NCBI RefSeq assembly: GCF_016641735.1
Contig: NZ_JAEDAO010000001.1
Location: forward strand, 3,596,001 to 3,660,000
Source of the DNA: Ramlibacter algicola
GTDB lineage: Bacteria; Pseudomonadota; Gammaproteobacteria; Burkholderiales; Burkholderiaceae_C
DNA: 64,000 bases
Direction of reading: 5' to 3'
Shown: in pieces, positions 19,223-28,795 of the stretch
How positions within the stretch are numbered: position 1 is the stretch's first letter
Layout of the letters: each line of letters opens with the position of its first letter
Made by a program: the position numbers and the translations under genes
The notes under the pieces: model-generated
The model's input: the letters and a program-made list of their open reading frames with translations, nothing else
Database searches by the model: none
Told to the model about the DNA's origin: nothing

Positions 19223-20533
19223 ATGCCGCGCTGGCTGCACCTGGGGCTCGGGGCTTTCCACCGCGCGCACCAGGCGGCGGTGCTGCAGCGCTTGCGCGAT
19301 GCGGGCGACCGCAGCTGGACGCTCGCCGCGGGCAACGTGCGGGGTGACGCCGAGACATCCGTTGCCCGGTTGCGAGCCCAAGTCGGCGCCTACACGCTGG
19401 AAACCATCTCCCCGCAAGGCGAGCACCGCTACGAGCGCATCGACGCGCTGCAGGAAGTGGTCCCGTGGGACGAGAACCTCCGGCGGCTCATCGAACTTGC
19501 CGCCGATCCGCAAACGACGATCATCTCCTTCACCGTGACGGAAGGCGGCTATGCGTTGCCGCAGGGCGAGGCCGCCGGCACGTGGCACGCTGCACTCGGC
19601 ACGTTGCTTGGCGAACGCTTGCGGCGCAACGCCGGCCCGGTCACGCTGCTGTCCTGCGACAACCTGCGCCACAACGGCGACCGCAGCCGGCAAGCGCTGC
19701 TGCAGTTCCTCGATGGCCTGGGCGATGCGCCGCTGCGCGCGTGGGTGGAGGCGAACACCACCAGCCCGAACTGCATGGTCGATCGCATCACCCCCCGGCT
19801 CACCGCCGAGGTGGTGCAGCGCGTCCGCGCGGCGACCGGCATCGACGACCCCTGCGCCGTGATGGCCGAGAGCTACCTGCAATGGGTGATCGAGGACCGC
19901 TTCGCCGCGGGCCGGCCCGCGCTGGAGCGAGCCGGGGTGCAGATGACGGACGACGTCGCGCCCTACGAGGAAGCCAAGATCCGGCTGCTCAATGCGACGC
20001 ACAGCGTGGTGGCGTGGGCCGGCACGCTGCGCGGCCATGCGTTCATCCATGAAGGCGTGCGCGATGCAGCCGTGGAAGGGCTGGCACGTGCCTGCACGAA
20101 TGCGGTGATCCCGCTTCTCACGCCCAGCCCGCTGGACCTGGCCGCCTATCGCGATTCCGTGCTCGAACGCTTCGGCAATGCTGCGATCCGCGACACGAAC
20201 CAGCGCGTGGCCTCGGGCAGCTTCGCCAAGGTCCCGGCCTTCATCGCCCCCACCGTGAACGAGTCACTGGCACGCGGCCGGGCACTCGCGCCGGTCGCGA
20301 TGCTCGCCGCGCTGTTCCTGGCCTTCCTGCAGCGCTGGGACGCCGGACAGCTGCCCTACGAGCACGAGGACGCCGCGATGGATCCTGCGCTGGCCCGCGG
20401 CATCTGCCGGCACCCGGATGCGGCGGGCGCACTCGCGCGCGTCGGCAGCCTCTGGGGCGACGCGTCAACGGATCCGCGATGGGCATCGGCCGTGCGGGTG
20501 GCGCACGCACAGGTGCTCGCGCTGGTCGCCTAG
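19223..20533 (+). CDS. Mannitol dehydrogenase family polyol dehydrogenase
   Basis: A 436-residue NAD-dependent polyol dehydrogenase of the long-chain mannitol/arabinitol/fructuronate family. The N-terminus HLGLGAFHRAHQA is the dinucleotide-binding start, SCDNLRHNGDR follows, and the catalytic K-x5-N-x2-H motif is seen in EEAKIRLLNATH (about 251-262). It is 2 nt after ugpQ, so it is cotranscribed with the Ugp genes. That may mean the imported compounds include polyol (for example arabinitol) phosphodiesters, but that is inference. Its stop codon overlaps the stop of the convergent DUF3501 gene. Confidence 0.88.
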   Translation: MPRWLHLGLGAFHRAHQAAVLQRLRDAGDRSWTLAAGNVRGDAETSVARLRAQVGAYTLETISPQGEHRYERIDALQEVVPWDENLRRLIELAADPQTTIISFTVTEGGYALPQGEAAGTWHAALGTLLGERLRRNAGPVTLLSCDNLRHNGDRSRQALLQFLDGLGDAPLRAWVEANTTSPNCMVDRITPRLTAEVVQRVRAATGIDDPCAVMAESYLQWVIEDRFAAGRPALERAGVQMTDDVAPYEEAKIRLLNATHSVVAWAGTLRGHAFIHEGVRDAAVEGLARACTNAVIPLLTPSPLDLAAYRDSVLERFGNAAIRDTNQRVASGSFAKVPAFIAPTVNESLARGRALAPVAMLAALFLAFLQRWDAGQLPYEHEDAAMDPALARGICRHPDAAGALARVGSLWGDASTDPRWASAVRVAHAQVLALVA

Positions 20534-21120
20534 CGCAGGTCGCCCGCCAGCGACGCCAGCGTCTCGGCGGGCACGGCCACGTGGGCCGGGTAGTTGCGGT
20601 GGTCGCAACCGAGCTTCACGCCAGCGCCCGCCTTGATCGCCTGCACGGCCGACGGCGCGAACTCGAAGCGCAGGAAGTGCACGGCCGACGTCTTCTCGTC
20701 GTTCTCGCGATCGAGGTCCTCGTCCGCGATCGCGTACACGCGCTGGTGGCCTTCGACCTCGACGAACATGCGGTCCTCGACGCCGATCAGGCGTGCAAGT
20801 TCGCGCTTGCGCTCGTTGATGTCGGGGTACTCGAGCAGCATCGTGGCCTTCCAGTTGCTGCCGTCCGGCACCAGGGGCGCGTACGCCTCGACCTCCTGCT
20901 CGATGCCTTCTTCCTCGAAGATCTTCTCGATGCGCAGCATCTCCTGCACCTGGTAGCGCAGCGTCAGCTCGCTCTCGAACTGCACGGTGAGGTGGTCGCC
21001 CAGGTGCACGGTGCGCAGGCGGCGGTGCGCGATGACTTCGGCCTGGTGCTGCTTGCGCCACCTGGCGTACGCCTCCAGCGTCATCAGGCTGTCGGCGGTG
21101 ATGCGGCCGGTGAGCTGCAT
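20530..21120 (-). CDS. DUF3501 family protein
   Basis: A 196-residue protein matching DUF3501: start MQLTGRITADSLMTLEAY, a central VQFESELTLRYQVQEMLRIEK segment, and the C-terminal GVKLGCDHRNYP motif. It is soluble, without signal peptide. DUF3501 genes nearly always follow a rubrerythrin and a CCG-type Fe-S protein, as here, and its start is 2 nt after that Fe-S gene. Function is unknown; an oxidative or redox stress role is inferred from company. It is convergent with the polyol dehydrogenase and the two stop codons share a CTAG tetramer. Confidence 0.9.
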   Translation of the reverse strand: MQLTGRITADSLMTLEAYARWRKQHQAEVIAHRRLRTVHLGDHLTVQFESELTLRYQVQEMLRIEKIFEEEGIEQEVEAYAPLVPDGSNWKATMLLEYPDINERKRELARLIGVEDRMFVEVEGHQRVYAIADEDLDRENDEKTSAVHFLRFEFAPSAVQAIKAGAGVKLGCDHRNYPAHVAVPAETLASLAGDLR

Positions 21121-21122
21121 GG

Positions 21123-22466
21123 TCACAGCCCGTAGGCCTCGCGCACCAGCGTCAGCGGATGCGCCAGCCGCGGTTCGCCCAGGCCGTTCTCGCGGAAGCC
21201 CTGCGCGATGTGGTGGCCGCCCAGCGGGCAGTCGGAGCTGATGACATCCGGTCCGCCGCCTTGCGGGTGCTCGGCCATCCGCTTGAAGAGCGGCTTGCCG
21301 ATCTTCATCGCCATCGCGTGGCCCGAGGTCTTCACGCCATACGTGCCCGCGTGGCCCGAGCAGCGCTCGTGCGTCGCCACGTGGTTGCCCGGCACGAGCT
21401 TGAGGATCTCCTCCGTGCGCTTGCCGATGTTCTGCACGCGGCCGTGGCAGGGCGTGTGGTAGCTCACCTTGCCGGCGGGCTGCTTGAACTCGGTCTTCAG
21501 CAGGCCGTCGCGGCGGCGGTCGCTGAGGTATTCGAACGGGTCCCACATCGCATCGCGCACCGCGTGCACATCGGCTTCCCCGGGGTACATCAGCGGCAGT
21601 TCCTGCTTGTACATCAGCGTGCAGCTGGGCACCGCCGACAGGATGGCGTAGCCCTCACGCGCGTACTTCGCGAGCACCGGGATGTTCACCCGCTTGAGCG
21701 CATCGACGCCGTCGAGGTCACCGAGCTCCAGCTTGGGCATGCCGCAGCATTTCTCCTTCGCGACCAGCACGTACGGAATCGCGTTGTGGTCGAGGATCTT
21801 CAGCAGGTCCTGGCCAATGCCCGGTTCGTTGTAATTGACGTAGCAGGTCGCGTAGATCGCGACCTTGCCCGGCGTGCGCTGGCCGTCGCGCACCTCGTGT
21901 TGCGCCGACTTCGGCGCGGCGCTGCGGAACTTGCGCGTCGCCAGGTCCGGTAGCCAGGCCGTGCGGTCCACGTGCAGCACCTTCTCCATCACGGCGCGCG
22001 CCGCCTGGGTGTGGTTCAGCGCATTGGCGGCCTGCACGACGATGGGTATGCCGGCGAAGCTGCCGTGCGTGTCGGTGGAGGCCAGGAAGCGTTCGCTGGC
22101 ACCGACCTCGCCCTTGCGGAACTTGATCGCCTTGGCGCGCAGCATGGTGTGCGGGAAGTCCAGGTTCCACTCGTGCGGCGGCACGTAGGGGCACTTGGTC
22201 ATGTAGCAGAGGTCGCACAGGTAGCACTGGTCGACCACCTTCCAGAAGTCGCGCTTGTTGACCCCGTCGATCTCGCCCGTCTTGCCTTCGTCGACCAGGT
22301 CGAACAGCGTCGGGAACGCGCCGCACAGGCTCACGCAGCGACGGCAGCCGTGGCAGATGTCGAAGATGCGCTCCAGCTCGGCGAGCGCCTTCGTCTCGTC
22401 ATGGAAGTCCGGCGATTTCCAGTCGATCGGGTGGCGGGTGGGGGCTTCGAGGCTGCCTTCGCGCAT
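21123..22466 (-). CDS. Heterodisulfide reductase-like Fe-S (CCG) protein
   Basis: A 447-residue protein with two 4Fe-4S ferredoxin-type sets near the N-terminus (CHGCRRCVSLC at about 36-46 and CYLCDLCYMTKC at about 76-87) and later cysteine motifs of HdrB/GlpC type (CCGMPKLE and a CSGHAGTYG variant). It resembles GlpC/HdrD-like electron-transfer subunits but has no adjoining flavin dehydrogenase. The start at 22466 is favoured; the longer frame upstream would translate the intergenic palindrome. It is the middle gene of rubrerythrin - Fe-S - DUF3501, probably a peroxide or redox defence unit. Confidence 0.88.
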   Translation of the reverse strand: MREGSLEAPTRHPIDWKSPDFHDETKALAELERIFDICHGCRRCVSLCGAFPTLFDLVDEGKTGEIDGVNKRDFWKVVDQCYLCDLCYMTKCPYVPPHEWNLDFPHTMLRAKAIKFRKGEVGASERFLASTDTHGSFAGIPIVVQAANALNHTQAARAVMEKVLHVDRTAWLPDLATRKFRSAAPKSAQHEVRDGQRTPGKVAIYATCYVNYNEPGIGQDLLKILDHNAIPYVLVAKEKCCGMPKLELGDLDGVDALKRVNIPVLAKYAREGYAILSAVPSCTLMYKQELPLMYPGEADVHAVRDAMWDPFEYLSDRRRDGLLKTEFKQPAGKVSYHTPCHGRVQNIGKRTEEILKLVPGNHVATHERCSGHAGTYGVKTSGHAMAMKIGKPLFKRMAEHPQGGGPDVISSDCPLGGHHIAQGFRENGLGEPRLAHPLTLVREAYGL

Positions 22467-22497
22467 GGGGGACCTGCCGCTCAATGAAGAAAGAACC

Positions 22498-22612
22498 GAA
22501 CTCCCAAACGCAGAAGTCACGGATGAAGCGCAGAGGTCACAGAAGGAACCTTTTGGATGGTTTTCTTCTGCGTCCTCTGCGCTTCTTCTGCGTCCTCTGC
22601 GTTCGGGAGTCC
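22498..22612. repeat. GCAGA palindrome, copy A
   Basis: A ~115-bp imperfect palindrome. The ends pair over 17 bases with two mismatches (22498-22514 with 22596-22612), and they contain the CTCCC-AAACGCAGA type of terminus. The left half repeats GCAGA-like units, the right half repeats TCTGC. It lies between the rubrerythrin stop (34 nt away) and the Fe-S gene start on the same strand. Confidence 0.85.
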
Positions 22613-22646
22613 TGCAGCCCGGCCGAAGTGCCGGGCGCATCACCAA

Positions 22647-23069
22647 TCAGTCGACCAGTTCGTTCAGCGCCTTCTGGTAGCGATTGGCGTGCGAGCGCTC
22701 GGCCTTGGCCAGCGTCTCGAACCAGTCGGCGACTTCGTCGAAGCCTTCGTCGCGCGCGGTCTTGGCCATGCCCGGGTACATGTCGGTGTACTCGTGCGTC
22801 TCGCCGGCGACGGCGGCCTTGAGGTTGTCGCGCGTGGCGCCGATGGGCAGGCCGGTGGCGGGATCGCCGCACTGCTCCAGCCACTCCAGGTGCCCGTGCG
22901 CGTGGCCGGTCTCCCCTTCCGCGGTGGAGCGGAACAGCGCGGCGACGTCGTTGTAGCCCTCGACGTCCGCCTTGCTTGCGAAGTAGAGGTAGCGGCGGTT
23001 GGCCTGCGACTCGCCGGCGAACGCGGCCTTGAGGTTTTCCTCGGTCTTCGAACCCTTCAACGTAGCCAT
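22647..23069 (-). CDS. Rubrerythrin-like ferritin-family diiron protein
   Basis: A 140-residue four-helix diiron protein. Helices carry E-x-x-A/Y repeats ([18 protein letters not shown]), a second E-x2-H set ([10 protein letters not shown]), and the third helix with [15 protein letters not shown]. There is no C-terminal rubredoxin domain, so it is the short rubrerythrin/ferritin-like type. It would reduce peroxide at the expense of an electron donor. The start at 23069 has a perfect AGGAGG ribosome-binding site (23075-23080), much better than the upstream ATG at 23105. Confidence 0.92.
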   Translation of the reverse strand: MATLKGSKTEENLKAAFAGESQANRRYLYFASKADVEGYNDVAALFRSTAEGETGHAHGHLEWLEQCGDPATGLPIGATRDNLKAAVAGETHEYTDMYPGMAKTARDEGFDEVADWFETLAKAERSHANRYQKALNELVD

Positions 23070-23175
23070 GCGGACCTCCTTGTGGTCTGGGGTGGATCGG
23101 ATCACTGTAGCGGCTCACGCGCGCCCGGCGCAACCGGGTTCGCACCGTGCCGGAGGCCCAGCCGTGTCATTACGG

Positions 23176-23192
23176 TATAGTAAATTCGTTAC
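23176..23192 (+). promoter_or_regulatory. AT-rich promoter/operator-like site before the VOC operon
   Basis: TATAGT (23176-23181) could be a -10 box, and GTAA-N5-TTAC (23180-23192) is a small inverted repeat overlapping it. The AT-rich patch stands out in this genome. No regulator gene is adjacent and no clear -35 is seen. Confidence 0.35.
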
Positions 23193-23215
23193 GCATCGTT
23201 GAATCGGAGTTGTCC

Positions 23216-23845
23216 ATGGCCGCCGTCCTGAGCGCCCCTTCCACCGCCGCAGCGGCGATCCCCGCGCCGCCGCCGATCCAGCAACTGCACCACTACGCGT
23301 ACCGCGCGAAGGATGCCGAGGAAACGCGGCATTTCTACGAGGACATCCTCGGCCTGCCGCTGTACCACATCATCCAGAGCGACATCGTCCCGAGCACCGG
23401 CGAGTACTGTCCGTACACGCACTTCTTCTTTCGGCTGCAGGACGGCTCGTTCATCGCCTTCTTCGACCTCGGCGACGACGTCGCGGCCGAGCCGTCGCCG
23501 AACACGCCGCAGTGGGTCAACCACATCGCGTTCCGCGTCAACACCGTTGACGAGCTGCGCGCGATGAAGCAGCGGCTGGAAGCCAACGGTGTCGAGGTGC
23601 TGGGCGTCACCGACCACCACATCTTCCACAGCATCTACTTCTTCGATCCCAACGGCATCCGACTCGAGCTCTCGGCCCAGCTGGCGGACGAGTTCCAGAT
23701 GCTGCAGGAGAGCAAGACCTGCCACCAGCGGCTCGACGAGTGGACCGCCCGCAAGGAACAGTGGCGCAAGGACCGGGCGGCCGGCAAGGCCAGCCAGCCG
23801 CTCAAGCCGCAGCAGAACGACCGGCCGGAACTGGTGAAGCGGTGA
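23216..23845 (+). CDS. VOC (glyoxalase/dioxygenase superfamily) protein
   Basis: A 209-residue protein with one VOC fold at about 25-165: HHYAYRAKDAEETRHFYEDILGLPL at the start, WVNHIAFRV in the middle, and DPNGIRLELSA at the end. The His/Glu positions fit a metal site (H22/H23 region, H104 region, E157 region; approximate). The C-terminal 45 residues are charged and helical. Such proteins include extradiol dioxygenases and isomerases. It overlaps the next gene by 4 nt (GTGA), so it works with that monooxygenase, probably in breakdown of an aromatic compound. The substrate is unknown. Confidence 0.88.
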   Translation: MAAVLSAPSTAAAAIPAPPPIQQLHHYAYRAKDAEETRHFYEDILGLPLYHIIQSDIVPSTGEYCPYTHFFFRLQDGSFIAFFDLGDDVAAEPSPNTPQWVNHIAFRVNTVDELRAMKQRLEANGVEVLGVTDHHIFHSIYFFDPNGIRLELSAQLADEFQMLQESKTCHQRLDEWTARKEQWRKDRAAGKASQPLKPQQNDRPELVKR

Positions 23846-25557
23846 CTGGCTACGCCGAGACCGCGTTCACCAACGGCTACGAGTTCACCCAGGGCTCGGG
23901 CTACCGGCTGCCCACCTATCCCTTCGTCGAGCCGCCGGAGCTGCGCGCCGAAGGCCGCACGGGCCACCATCCGGTGGTCATCGTCGGGGCCGGCCTCGCC
24001 GGCCTGACGCTTGCATGCGCCCTCGCCCGCCTGCACGTGCCCGCCGTGGTGGTCGACGAGGACGACACGGTCGGCGTCAAGGGCGCGTCGTCGCGCGGCA
24101 TCTGCTACACGCAGAAGTCGCTGGAGATCTTCCACCGGCTGGGGGTCTACGACCGCATCGCGGCGAAGGGCATCCAGTGGCACGTCGGCCGCACGTTCGC
24201 CGGGCACGACGAGGTCTATTCCTTCGACCTGCGGCAGCAGCCGGGCTTCGACCTGTCCTCGCAGCCGCCCTTCATCAACATCCAGCAGTTCTACATCGAG
24301 GGCTTCCTGGTCGAGCGCATCCAGGAACTCGGCGGTGTCGAGCTGCGCTGGAAGAACCGCGTGCAGTCCTTCACCCAGGACGGCGAACGCGCGACGCTCA
24401 CCATCGAGACGCCCGCCGGCGACTACCGGCTGACCGCCGACCACGTGATCGATGCCAGCGGCGCGCGCTCGCCGTTCCGCGAATGGGTGGGCGCCAGCGT
24501 GACGGCGAAGAAGGGCGACGACCGCTGGTGCATCGCCGACGTGCGCTTCGGCAAGCAGCCGCCGGTGGAGCGCCACACCTGGATCGAAGCGCCGTTCAAC
24601 GAGAACCGCGCGGTGTGGCAGCACCTGATGGGCGACAACGTCTGGCGCATCGACTACCAGATGGCGCCGCATTCCGACCCGGAAGTGGTCAGCCGCGAGG
24701 ACGTCGTGCGCGAGCGGCTGACGCGCCAGTTCGGCGCCGACTGCGAGCTCGAGATCGTCTGGGTCGGCCCGTACGCGTACCGCAGCGAATGCGTGGATGC
24801 GATGCGCCATGGCCGCCTCTTCTTCATGGGCGACTCGGCCAAGGTGGTCTGCCCCTTCGGCGCGCGCGGCGGCAACACGGGCGTCGCCGATGCGGACAAC
24901 CTGGCCTGGAAGCTGGCCGCGGTGCTGCAAGGGCGCGCGCCCGCGTGCCTGCTGGACAGCTACCACGAGGAACGCCACGAGGCCGCGCGGCAGAACGTGC
25001 TGGTCACCAACCGCACCGCGCGCTTCCTGCGCCCGGCCGATGGCGCCGAGCGCGTGTTCCGCACGGCGGCGCTGACCTTGGCGCGCCAGTTCCCGTTCGC
25101 GCGCCAGCTGGTGAACACCGGCCGCATGGCCGTGGCCAACACGTACACCGCGTCCAGCGTCTGCGGCGGCACCGGCGGCACCTCGGTGCAGAACGTGCGG
25201 CTGCAGTGGCCCGACGGCAGCGCGGGCACGGTGAACGACCTGCTGGCGTGGGCCGGTGGCGACCTGCTGCTGCTGGTGTTCGGCGATCCGGGACCCACCG
25301 GCATCGCCCGCCTGCGCGCGCTGGCGGCCGAAGCGCCGCTGCGGGTCGTGCAGGTGGTGGCGCCGGGGCAGGCCGCCGCCGCCGTCGAGCACGTGCGGGA
25401 CCCGCAAGGCCACGTGCAGGGCGCCTGCCACGTGTTCGGCCATGCCTGGGCGCTGCTGCGGCCCGATGCCTACGTGGCCGCCACCGGCGAAGCCATCGAC
25501 GCCGGCGTCATCGACGCGATCTCCCGCGCCCTGGGCACCCACGGAGCCGACGCATGA
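23842..25557 (+). CDS. FAD-dependent aromatic-ring monooxygenase-like protein
   Basis: A 571-residue class A flavoprotein hydroxylase. GxGxxG FAD motif VIVGAGLAGLTLA is at about 36-48, an ASGARSPFRE strand (DG-type motif) at about 205-214, and the GD motif GRLFFMGDSAKVVCPFGARGGNTG at about 322-345, followed by a thioredoxin-like C-terminal domain as in phenol and MhpA-type hydroxylases. It would hydroxylate an aromatic substrate with NAD(P)H and O2. The start is a GTG overlapping the VOC stop. The N-terminal ~34 residues before the FAD motif are longer than usual. Confidence 0.89.
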   Translation: MTGYAETAFTNGYEFTQGSGYRLPTYPFVEPPELRAEGRTGHHPVVIVGAGLAGLTLACALARLHVPAVVVDEDDTVGVKGASSRGICYTQKSLEIFHRLGVYDRIAAKGIQWHVGRTFAGHDEVYSFDLRQQPGFDLSSQPPFINIQQFYIEGFLVERIQELGGVELRWKNRVQSFTQDGERATLTIETPAGDYRLTADHVIDASGARSPFREWVGASVTAKKGDDRWCIADVRFGKQPPVERHTWIEAPFNENRAVWQHLMGDNVWRIDYQMAPHSDPEVVSREDVVRERLTRQFGADCELEIVWVGPYAYRSECVDAMRHGRLFFMGDSAKVVCPFGARGGNTGVADADNLAWKLAAVLQGRAPACLLDSYHEERHEAARQNVLVTNRTARFLRPADGAERVFRTAALTLARQFPFARQLVNTGRMAVANTYTASSVCGGTGGTSVQNVRLQWPDGSAGTVNDLLAWAGGDLLLLVFGDPGPTGIARLRALAAEAPLRVVQVVAPGQAAAAVEHVRDPQGHVQGACHVFGHAWALLRPDAYVAATGEAIDAGVIDAISRALGTHGADA

Positions 25558-25766
25558 AGACCACCCTCAACCTCCAGGACGCCGACGGCTTCTACGAGCA
25601 GTTGCTGGACGCGCACGAGGGCCTCAGCCGCGAGCAGAGCGAGCTGCTGAACGCCCGCCTCATCCTGCTGCTGGCCAACCAGGTCGGCGACGCCAAGGTC
25701 CTCGCCGAGTGCGTCCGCGCCGCCGCGCAGGTCCCGCCCGCCTCGGCGGGCGGGTCGGCTGCATAG
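25554..25766 (+). CDS. DUF2783 small protein
   Basis: A 70-residue protein, MKTTLNLQDADGFYEQLLDAHEGLS at the start and an alpha-helical ELLNARLILLLANQVGD core. It matches DUF2783, a family of small proteins encoded right after FAD-dependent monooxygenases in aromatic-degradation operons. Its start overlaps the monooxygenase stop by 4 nt (ATGA). Function is unknown; a partner or stabiliser of the hydroxylase is plausible. A good terminator follows. Confidence 0.88.
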   Translation: MKTTLNLQDADGFYEQLLDAHEGLSREQSELLNARLILLLANQVGDAKVLAECVRAAAQVPPASAGGSAA

Positions 25767-25787
25767 AATCAGGCATCCCCCAGTCCC

Positions 25788-25815
25788 GCGGCACCCTCGG
25801 GTGCCGCTTTCGTTT
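25788..25815 (+). terminator. Intrinsic terminator after the VOC-monooxygenase operon
   Basis: A perfect 9-bp stem (GCGGCACCC/GGGTGCCGC) with a 2-nt turn is followed by TTTCGTTT. It ends 12 nt before valS and so separates the catabolic operon from valS. Confidence 0.85.
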
Positions 25816-25826
25816 CCAAGCCCGCC

Positions 25827-28649
25827 ATGAGCGACACGCCTTCCCAACCCGGCCTGGACAGCCTGTCCAAGTCCTTCGAACCCGCCTCCATCGAGCAACA
25901 GTGGACGCGAGTCTGGGAGGAGCGCGGCTACGGGCGCGCGGGCCACCGCGGCACCGGCGCCCCCAAGGACGGCGAGCCGGCCTTCTCGATCCAGCTGCCG
26001 CCGCCCAACGTCACGGGCACGCTGCACATGGGGCACGCGTTCAACCAGACGATCATGGACAGCCTGACGCGCTACCACCGGATGCGCGGCTTCAACACGC
26101 TGTGGGTGCCCGGCACCGACCATGCGGGCATCGCCACGCAGATCGTCGTGGAGCGCCAGCTGCAGGACCAGGGCCAGTCGCGCCACGACCTGGGCCGCAA
26201 GAATTTCGTCGCCCGCGTGTGGGAGTGGAAGGAGAAGTCCGGCAACACCATCACCACGCAGATGCGCCGCATGGGCGACAGCGTGGACTGGACGCACGAG
26301 TACTTCACGATGGACGAGAACCTCTCGACCATCGTCACCGACACCTTCGTGCGGCTGTACGAGCAGGGGCTGATCTACCGCGGCAAGCGGCTGGTCAACT
26401 GGGACCCCGAGCTCAAGACCGCCGTGAGCGACCTCGAGGTGGAGAGTGAGGAGGAGGACGGCTTCCTCTGGCACATCCGCTACGAGCTGTCGGACGGTTC
26501 GGGCCACCTGACCGTGGCCACCACGCGCCCCGAGACGATGCTGGGCGACGTGGCGGTGATGGTGCATCCCGAAGACGAGCGCTACCAGCGCCTGGTCGGC
26601 AAGACCGTTCGCCTGCCACTGTGCGACCGGGAGATCCCGGTCATCGCCGACGAGTACGTCGACCGCGCCTTCGGCACGGGCGTGGTCAAGGTCACGCCGG
26701 CCCACGACGCCAACGACTACGCGGTGGGCCAGCGCCACCAGTTGCCCATCATCGGCGTGCTCACGCTCGATGCGAAGATCAATGACAACGCGCCCCCCGC
26801 CTACCGCGGCATGGACCGCTTCGCGGCGCGCAAGCAGGTGGTCGCCGACCTGGAGGCGCTCGGCCTGCTGGAGGAGACGAAGAAGCACAAGCTGATGGTC
26901 CCGCGCTGCGCCCGCACCGGCCAGGTGGTCGAGCCGATGCTGACGGACCAGTGGTATGTCGCGATGACCAAGGTCAGCGACAAGGACCCCACGGGCAAGT
27001 CGATCGCGCAGAAGGCGATCGACGCCGTGGCCACCGGCCAGGTGCGCTTCGTGCCGGAGAACTGGGTCAACACGTACAACCAGTGGATGGACAACATCCA
27101 GGACTGGTGCATCTCGCGCCAGCTCTGGTGGGGCCACCAGATCCCGGCCTGGTACGACGAACAGGGCGAGGTGTACGTCGCGCGCACCGAGGCCGATGCG
27201 CTGGCGCAGGCCCCCGGCAAGCAGCTGCGCCGCGACGAGGACGTGCTGGACACCTGGTACTCGTCGGCGCTGGTGCCGTTCTCCACGCTCGGCTGGCCGG
27301 CCAAGACCAAGGACCTGGAGCTGTACCTGCCCTCGACGGTGCTGGTGACCGGCTACGACATCATCTTCTTCTGGGTCGCCCGGATGATCATGATGACGAC
27401 GCACTTCACCGGCCAGGTGCCGTTCCGCGACGTCTACATCCACGGCCTGGTGCGCGATTCGCACGGCAAGAAGATGAGCAAGTCCGAGGGCAACGTGCTC
27501 GACCCGGTGGACCTCATCGACGGCATCTCGCTCCCGCCGCTGCTGGACAAGCGCACCACCGGCCTGCGCAAGCCCGAGACGGCGCCGCAGGTGCGCAAGG
27601 CCACGGAGAAGGAATTCCCGGACGGCATCCCCGCGTACGGCGCCGACGCCCTGCGTTTCACCTTCGCGTCGCTCGCGTCGCTGGGCCGCAGCATCAACTT
27701 CGATTCCAAGCGCTGCGAGGGCTACCGCAACTTCTGCAACAAGCTCTGGAACGCGACGCGCTTCGTGCTGATGCACTGCGAAGGCCGCGATCTCGCCGAG
27801 GACGGCGCAACGCGCACGCAGGCCGACCGGTGGATCGTCTCGCGCCTGCAGCGCGTGGAAGCCGAAGTGGTGAAGGGCTTCGCCGAGTACCGCCTGGACA
27901 ACGTCGCCAACGCGATCTACCAGTTCGTGTGGGACGAGTTCTGCGACTGGTACCTCGAGATCGCGAAGGTGCAGATCCAGGCCGGCGACGAGGCGCAGCA
28001 GCGCGGCACGCGTCGCACGCTGATCCGCGTGCTGGAAGCGATCCTGCGCCTGGCGCACCCGGTCATCCCCTTCATCACCGAGGAGCTGTGGCAGAAGGTC
28101 GCGCCGGTCGCGGGCAAGAGCGGCGAGTCGATCAGCGTCGCGCCGTATCCGGCGAGCCAGGCCGCCAACATCGACGAAGCGGCCGAAGCGCACGTCACGC
28201 ACCTGAAGGCCGTGGTGGACGCGTGCCGCAACCTGCGTGGCGAGATGAACGTCTCGCCCGCCACGCGCCTGCCGCTGTACGCCGTCGGCGACGCCGCGTT
28301 CCTGCGCGAGGCGGCGCCGGTGCTGCAGGCACTCGCGCGCCTGTCCGAAGTGAAGGTGTTCGACGACGAGTCGGCGTGGGCCGCCGCCGCGCAGACGGCG
28401 CCGGTGGCGGTCGTGGGCGACGCGCGCCTGTGCCTGTTCATGGAGATCGACGTCGCCGCCGAGAAGGAGCGCCTGGGCAAGGAAGCCGCGCGCCTGGAAG
28501 GCGAGATCGCCAAGGCCAACGGCAAGCTGTCCAACCAGGCTTTCGTCGCCAAGGCCCCGGCCGCCGTGATCGACCAGGAGAAGAAGCGCATCGCCGACTT
28601 CAGCGCGACGCTGGCTCGCGTCAAAGAGCAGCTGGCGCGACTGGGCTGA
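25827..28649 (+). CDS. valS: Valine--tRNA ligase
   Basis: A 940-residue class I aminoacyl-tRNA synthetase. HIGH-type motif is in [17 protein letters not shown] (about 54-70), the editing (CP1) domain in the middle ([10 protein letters not shown]), and KMSKS in [15 protein letters not shown] at about 549-563. A C-terminal coiled-coil of Lys/Glu/Leu residues ([18 protein letters not shown]) closes the protein, as in ValRS. Length is normal. It starts just after the terminator at 25788-25815 and ends just before palindrome copy B. Confidence 0.98.
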   Translation: MSDTPSQPGLDSLSKSFEPASIEQQWTRVWEERGYGRAGHRGTGAPKDGEPAFSIQLPPPNVTGTLHMGHAFNQTIMDSLTRYHRMRGFNTLWVPGTDHAGIATQIVVERQLQDQGQSRHDLGRKNFVARVWEWKEKSGNTITTQMRRMGDSVDWTHEYFTMDENLSTIVTDTFVRLYEQGLIYRGKRLVNWDPELKTAVSDLEVESEEEDGFLWHIRYELSDGSGHLTVATTRPETMLGDVAVMVHPEDERYQRLVGKTVRLPLCDREIPVIADEYVDRAFGTGVVKVTPAHDANDYAVGQRHQLPIIGVLTLDAKINDNAPPAYRGMDRFAARKQVVADLEALGLLEETKKHKLMVPRCARTGQVVEPMLTDQWYVAMTKVSDKDPTGKSIAQKAIDAVATGQVRFVPENWVNTYNQWMDNIQDWCISRQLWWGHQIPAWYDEQGEVYVARTEADALAQAPGKQLRRDEDVLDTWYSSALVPFSTLGWPAKTKDLELYLPSTVLVTGYDIIFFWVARMIMMTTHFTGQVPFRDVYIHGLVRDSHGKKMSKSEGNVLDPVDLIDGISLPPLLDKRTTGLRKPETAPQVRKATEKEFPDGIPAYGADALRFTFASLASLGRSINFDSKRCEGYRNFCNKLWNATRFVLMHCEGRDLAEDGATRTQADRWIVSRLQRVEAEVVKGFAEYRLDNVANAIYQFVWDEFCDWYLEIAKVQIQAGDEAQQRGTRRTLIRVLEAILRLAHPVIPFITEELWQKVAPVAGKSGESISVAPYPASQAANIDEAAEAHVTHLKAVVDACRNLRGEMNVSPATRLPLYAVGDAAFLREAAPVLQALARLSEVKVFDDESAWAAAAQTAPVAVVGDARLCLFMEIDVAAEKERLGKEAARLEGEIAKANGKLSNQAFVAKAPAAVIDQEKKRIADFSATLARVKEQLARLG

Positions 28650-28660
28650 GGAAAGCCGGA

Positions 28661-28764
28661 CTCCCAAACGCAGAAGTCACGGAACAAGCGCAGAAGTCAC
28701 GGAAGCCTCTAAGGAACTCTTTCTACGACTTCTTCGCTTCTTCCGCGTGCTCTGCGTTTGGGAG
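28661..28764. repeat. GCAGA palindrome, copy B
   Basis: A ~104-bp palindrome with perfect 14-bp ends: CTCCCAAACGCAGA (28661-28674) and its complement TCTGCGTTTGGGAG (28751-28764). Inner halves carry GCAGA and TTC-rich/TCTGC units. It starts 12 nt after the valS stop. A further GCCGGA/TCCGGC pair lies just outside. Confidence 0.88.
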
Positions 28765-28795
28765 TTCTGATTTCCGGCTGTCGCACAATCGCGGC

